NCBI GenBank assembly: GCA_903913215.1
Contig: CAIWKE010000011.1
Location: forward strand, 62,001 to 126,000
Reading direction: 5' to 3'
DNA from: an uncultured Holophagaceae bacterium
GTDB lineage: Bacteria; Acidobacteriota; Holophagae; Holophagales; Holophagaceae
Length of the DNA: 64,000 bases
Positions 61,272 to 64,000 of this stretch are shown piece after piece (the stretch's first letter is position 1; the number at the start of each line of letters is the position of its first letter). The notes under the pieces are model-generated. The model did no database searches. It was not told where the DNA came from and saw only the letters and a program-made list of their open reading frames with translations. The position numbers and the translations under genes were made by a program.

Positions 61272-62449
61272 GCGCCACTCCAACGGCCCAGCAGGAGGCT
61301 CACGTTGTTGCCCCCAAAGGCAAACGCGTTCACCAGGGCCGCGCGGAGGCGCCGCTGTTTGGCCACCAGCGGTGTGCAGTCCAGGTCACAGAGGGGGTCG
61401 GGGTCATCCAGCCGGAGGGTGGGGCTGACCACCTGGTCCCGCAGGGCCAGGATGGCGGCGGCGGCACCGAAGGCTCCGGCGGCTCCCAAGGTGTGCCCGA
61501 ACTGGCTCTTGGTGCTGGTGACGGAGACGGCGTCGGCGGCAGGCCCCAGGGCCCGGCGGATGGCCAGGCACTCAGCCCCGTCATTGGCAGGAGTCGCGGT
61601 GCCGTGGGCGGAGACCAGGTCCACCTGGTCCGCGTCCAGGCGGCCTTGGCGCAGGGCCATGGCCAGGGCCCTGGCGGCGCCTTCGCCTTCTGGATGGGGG
61701 GCCGTGGGGTGGTGGGCGTCCATGCTGGCGCCGTAACCCAGGACCTCCGCGAAGATGGTGGCGCCCCGGGCCTGGGCGCGGTCCAGGGGCTCCAGCAGGA
61801 GTTGGACGGCGCCTTCGCCCAGGTTCAGGCCCGCCCGGTCCCGGCTGAAGGGGCGGCACTTCCGGGGATCTACGGCCTTGAGGCAAGAGAAGCCCCCGTA
61901 GGTGGTTCGGCATAGGCTTTCGGCGCCCCCGGCCACGGCGACGTCTAGTTCGCCCGCGACAATGCGCTCCCAGGCCTGGCCCAGGGCCAGGAGACTGGAG
62001 GAGCAGGCGTTCATGAGAGTGGCCCGGGGCCCGCAGGCGCCCAGGCGCCGGGCCAGGGCGTCCGCCACATTGCAGGGGGTCTGGTAGGCAGGCTCCAGGG
62101 CCCGGCCTCGGCCTCCGGCCAGGCGCTCCTCCAGGTACGCCTCAGCCACGGGCAGGCCGCTGGTGCCCGCGCCCTGGAAGACGCCGATGCGCCCCGGATC
62201 GCCCGGGGGCGTGAAGCCGTCCAGGGCCTCCTCCAGGGCCAGCAGGGCCATGCGCTCACAGAGGGTCTGGTGCCGCAGGGCTGCCAGGGGCACTTGGCCG
62301 GCGATCTGGGCTGGTTCCAGGGGCAGGTTCAGGCGGGTGAGGGGCCCCAGGCCATCCCGGCCCTCCAGCATGGCCGCCCAGGTGGTCTCCCGGCCCGGAG
62401 CCAGGGAGGAGACCATGCCGAAACCCGTGACCACCACCCGCCGATTCAT
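61268..62449 (-). CDS. beta-ketoacyl-ACP synthase (KS-alpha)
   Basis: This encodes 393 residues. The catalytic set is intact: C149 (LMNACSSSLLALG), H282 (SAHGTATPAND), H319 with K314 (TSTKSQFGHTLGAAGA). It is FabF-like and should condense ACP-bound acyl units with malonyl-ACP. It overlaps the dehydratase stop upstream and the KS-beta-like start downstream by 4 nt each, so the three are translationally coupled. It is probably a dedicated heterodimer partner rather than the housekeeping FabF. Confidence 0.92.
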   Translation of the reverse strand: MNRRVVVTGFGMVSSLAPGRETTWAAMLEGRDGLGPLTRLNLPLEPAQIAGQVPLAALRHQTLCERMALLALEEALDGFTPPGDPGRIGVFQGAGTSGLPVAEAYLEERLAGGRGRALEPAYQTPCNVADALARRLGACGPRATLMNACSSSLLALGQAWERIVAGELDVAVAGGAESLCRTTYGGFSCLKAVDPRKCRPFSRDRAGLNLGEGAVQLLLEPLDRAQARGATIFAEVLGYGASMDAHHPTAPHPEGEGAARALAMALRQGRLDADQVDLVSAHGTATPANDGAECLAIRRALGPAADAVSVTSTKSQFGHTLGAAGAFGAAAAILALRDQVVSPTLRLDDPDPLCDLDCTPLVAKQRRLRAALVNAFAFGGNNVSLLLGRWSGA

Positions 62450-62853
62450 AGGCGCTTCACCAGCAGGGTGGCGGTGCAGAGGTCCCGGTCCTCGCAGCGC
62501 ACGGTGCCTTTGACCTTCATGAGGCCCCCAAAACTGCCCTCGGCGCTGACTTCCAGGCGGAGGCGGTCCCCCGGGAAGGCTGGAGCCTTGAAGCGGGCAT
62601 CCTGGACCCCAGCCAGGAAGATGGCGGCGCCATGCAGGGATTCCGCCTCCAGGAAGCCCCCGGCCTGGGCCAGCATCTCCAGCAGGAGGACGCCGGGGAC
62701 CAGGGGGCGGCCCTCGAAGTGACCCTGGAGGTAGGGCTCGCCGAAGGTGACCAACTTCTCCGCCAGCACCCGCACCCCGGGTTCGCGCTCCAGGACCCGA
62801 TCCACCAGGAGGAAGGGGTAGCGGTGCGGCAGGTGGCCTGGGATATCGGTCAT
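62446..62853 (-). CDS. FabZ-like 3-hydroxyacyl-ACP dehydratase
   Basis: This encodes 135 residues with the hot-dog fold. The start motif HRYPFLLVDRV and active residues H45 (YLQGHF) and E59 (PLVPGVLLLEMLAQ) are intact. It removes water from 3-hydroxyacyl-ACP. It begins 7 nt after the ACP gene ends and is coupled to the KS-alpha gene. In this setting it would dehydrate the product of the KS pair after a ketoreductase that is not encoded here. Confidence 0.92.
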   Translation of the reverse strand: MTDIPGHLPHRYPFLLVDRVLEREPGVRVLAEKLVTFGEPYLQGHFEGRPLVPGVLLLEMLAQAGGFLEAESLHGAAIFLAGVQDARFKAPAFPGDRLRLEVSAEGSFGGLMKVKGTVRCEDRDLCTATLLVKRL

Positions 62854-62860
62854 GAAGCGC

Positions 62861-63118
62861 CTAGGCCTTGGCGTGCTCGGCGATGAAGTCCGTCAGGGCC
62901 TGGACTGACTTGAAGGCCTTGAGGCCCGCGGCCTCGTCCTCAATCTTCACGCCGAAGACCTGCTCGATGCCCAGGACCAGCTCCAGGGCATCGATGGAAT
63001 CCAGGCCCAGGCCGTCCCCGAAGAGGGGGGCCCCGTCCTCGATGTCGTCGGGGGCCATGTCCTCAAGCTTGAGCCGCTCGATGATCATCTCTTTGACGCG
63101 CAGCTTGAGGTCGCTCAT
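62861..63118 (-). CDS. acyl carrier protein
   Basis: This encodes 85 residues. The phosphopantetheine site is S41 in LGLDSIDALEL. Acidic helix 2 (IDALELVLGIEQVF) suits ACP docking to synthases. The sequence differs from the standard housekeeping AcpP (for example PDDIEDGAPLFGDGLG). It is the first gene of the four-gene cassette and divergent from nuoA. Confidence 0.93.
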   Translation of the reverse strand: MSDLKLRVKEMIIERLKLEDMAPDDIEDGAPLFGDGLGLDSIDALELVLGIEQVFGVKIEDEAAGLKAFKSVQALTDFIAEHAKA

Positions 63119-63253
63119 GGGTTTCCTGGAAAAAAGGGGTCAAAGGGATTCTATCCTGGGAGGGCTCCCGAAGCCTTGTGATCTTGACACGATAGCGGTC
63201 CCGCCAAAGGGCGCTAAGCTGGTGGATCGCGGAATCCTCCGCCCGAGAGCGCC

Positions 63254-63634
63254 ATGGCCAATCCCGCATCGCCCTTCCTGTCGGTCCTCATCCTCATGCT
63301 GGTCGCCGCCGTGACGGCTGTCGCCATCCTTATCCTGTCCGGCAAGCTGCTGACGATCTGGAAGCCGAAGAACGCCCAGGCGGCCAAGCTGCGGGTCTAC
63401 GAGTGCGGCGTGCCGCCCGTCCAGACCGGGGCCCGGCACAAGTACTCGGTGAAATTCTATCTGACCGCCATGCTCTTCATCCTGTTCGACGTGGAAGCGG
63501 CCTTCCTGCTCCCCTGGGCGGTGAACTACAAGCAGGCCCTATGGACCTTCGGGGCCATGCTGAGCTTCATGGCCACCCTCCTCGTGGGCTTTGTCTACGC
63601 CTGGGGCAAGGGTGCCTTCGAGTGGGAGCGCTGA
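63254..63634 (+). CDS. nuoA: NADH-quinone oxidoreductase subunit A
   Basis: This encodes 126 residues with three membrane segments. It is the NuoA subunit of complex [21 protein letters not shown] and [20 protein letters not shown] contain the invariant ECG loop and the acidic residues in TM2. nuoB follows after 1 nt, so this is the start of the nuo operon running off the right edge. Confidence 0.95.
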   Translation: MANPASPFLSVLILMLVAAVTAVAILILSGKLLTIWKPKNAQAAKLRVYECGVPPVQTGARHKYSVKFYLTAMLFILFDVEAAFLLPWAVNYKQALWTFGAMLSFMATLLVGFVYAWGKGAFEWER

Positions 63635-63635
63635 G

Positions 63636-64000
63636 ATGTCCGAACTGAACATCAACGATGCGGTGATGACGACGCGCCTGGATGCGGTGGTCAACTGGGG
63701 CCGCAAGAACAGCCTCTGGCCCATGCCCTTCGGCGTGGCCTGCTGCGCCATCGAGTTCATGAGCATGATGTCCTCGAAATACGATCTCAGCCGCTTCGGC
63801 GCCGAGGCCATGCGCTTCAGTCCCCGGCAGAGCGACATGATGCTGATCCTAGGCACCATCACCAACAAGATGGCCCCGGTGCTGCGCACGATCTACGCAC
63901 AGATGGCCGAGCCCAAGTGGGTCATCTCCGTGGGGGTCTGCGCCTCCTCCGGTGGCATGTATCGCACCTACGCCACCCTACAAGGTGTGGATCGCATCAT
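63636..64000 (+). CDS. nuoB: NADH-quinone oxidoreductase subunit B, 5' part
   Basis: The start is at 63636, 1 nt after the nuoA stop; the end lies outside the window. NuoB carries the terminal N2 4Fe-4S cluster. The adjacent Cys pair is present ([12 protein letters not shown]), with [20 protein letters not shown] and a later [11 protein letters not shown] Cys. The visible about 121 residues match the family without a break. Confidence 0.95.
   Translation, partial: MSELNINDAVMTTRLDAVVNWGRKNSLWPMPFGVACCAIEFMSMMSSKYDLSRFGAEAMRFSPRQSDMMLILGTITNKMAPVLRTIYAQMAEPKWVISVGVCASSGGMYRTYATLQGVDRI

Overview
The window is GC-rich, densely packed chromosomal DNA from a Gram-negative bacterium. It has LPS genes (kdsA, gmhA), outer-membrane barrels, lipoproteins, DsbD/TlpA-type thiol chemistry and a nuo operon. 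GC content, the many TPR, receiver and kinase proteins, and genes such as the MJ0619-like radical SAM protein and the DUF2339/DUF3999 pair suggest Acidobacteriota, perhaps a Holophagae/Geothrix-like organism. That placement rests on gene style, not on a marker gene. I found no tRNA, rRNA, CRISPR array, insertion sequence or prophage.

Layout. 1-6 kb: the end of a Ser/Thr kinase, a lipoprotein, a CYTH protein, a receiver protein and a CarH-like B12-binding MerR regulator. 6-13.6 kb: YoaK, asparaginase, serS, an orphan ABC ATPase, PpiD, and def-fmt. 13.6-20.9 kb: a seven-gene minus-strand run, read as DUF58, cytidine deaminase, a 958-residue TPR protein, a divergent Lgt-like protein, two paralogous small membrane proteins and an MJ0619/tetraether-synthase-like radical SAM enzyme. 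21-28.7 kb: amino-acid permease, riboflavin synthase, porin plus PstS-like protein, SmpB, DedA, prolyl aminopeptidase and an EamA exporter, with repeat elements between several of them. 28.8-39.7 kb: serine hydrolase, a decayed membrane gene, HemW, GmhA, a membrane-anchored CxxCH protein, FtsK, a deacetylase lipoprotein, a QueD-like protein and an HD protein. 39.9-49.2 kb: DsbD, a TlpA-like protein, an acyl-CoA ligase, an endonuclease III fused to a BtuF-like domain, an Mtd1-like FolD, GNAT and KdsA. 49.4-60 kb: Lrp/AsnC plus exporter, a nitronate monooxygenase-like protein, the DUF3999/DUF2339 pair, a receiver-GGDEF protein, an NFACT protein and a SPOR protein. 60.1-63.1 kb: a four-gene cassette of ACP, FabZ-like dehydratase, active ketosynthase and a ketosynthase homologue lacking all three catalytic residues. 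63.2 kb to the end: the start of the nuo operon.

The best candidates for undescribed biology are: (1) the ACP/dehydratase/KS-alpha/KS-beta-like cassette, a minimal type II polyketide or special fatty-acid module; (2) the radical SAM, Lgt-like and twin small-membrane-protein group, possibly for membrane lipid remodelling; (3) the Nth::BtuF-like fusion; and (4) three dispersed palindromic repeat families, one with compensatory stem changes. Most genes lie in tight same-strand groups with 4-nt ATGA stop/start overlaps, including the whole KS cassette core, the deacetylase/QueD pair, DUF2339/DUF3999 and kdsA/GNAT.
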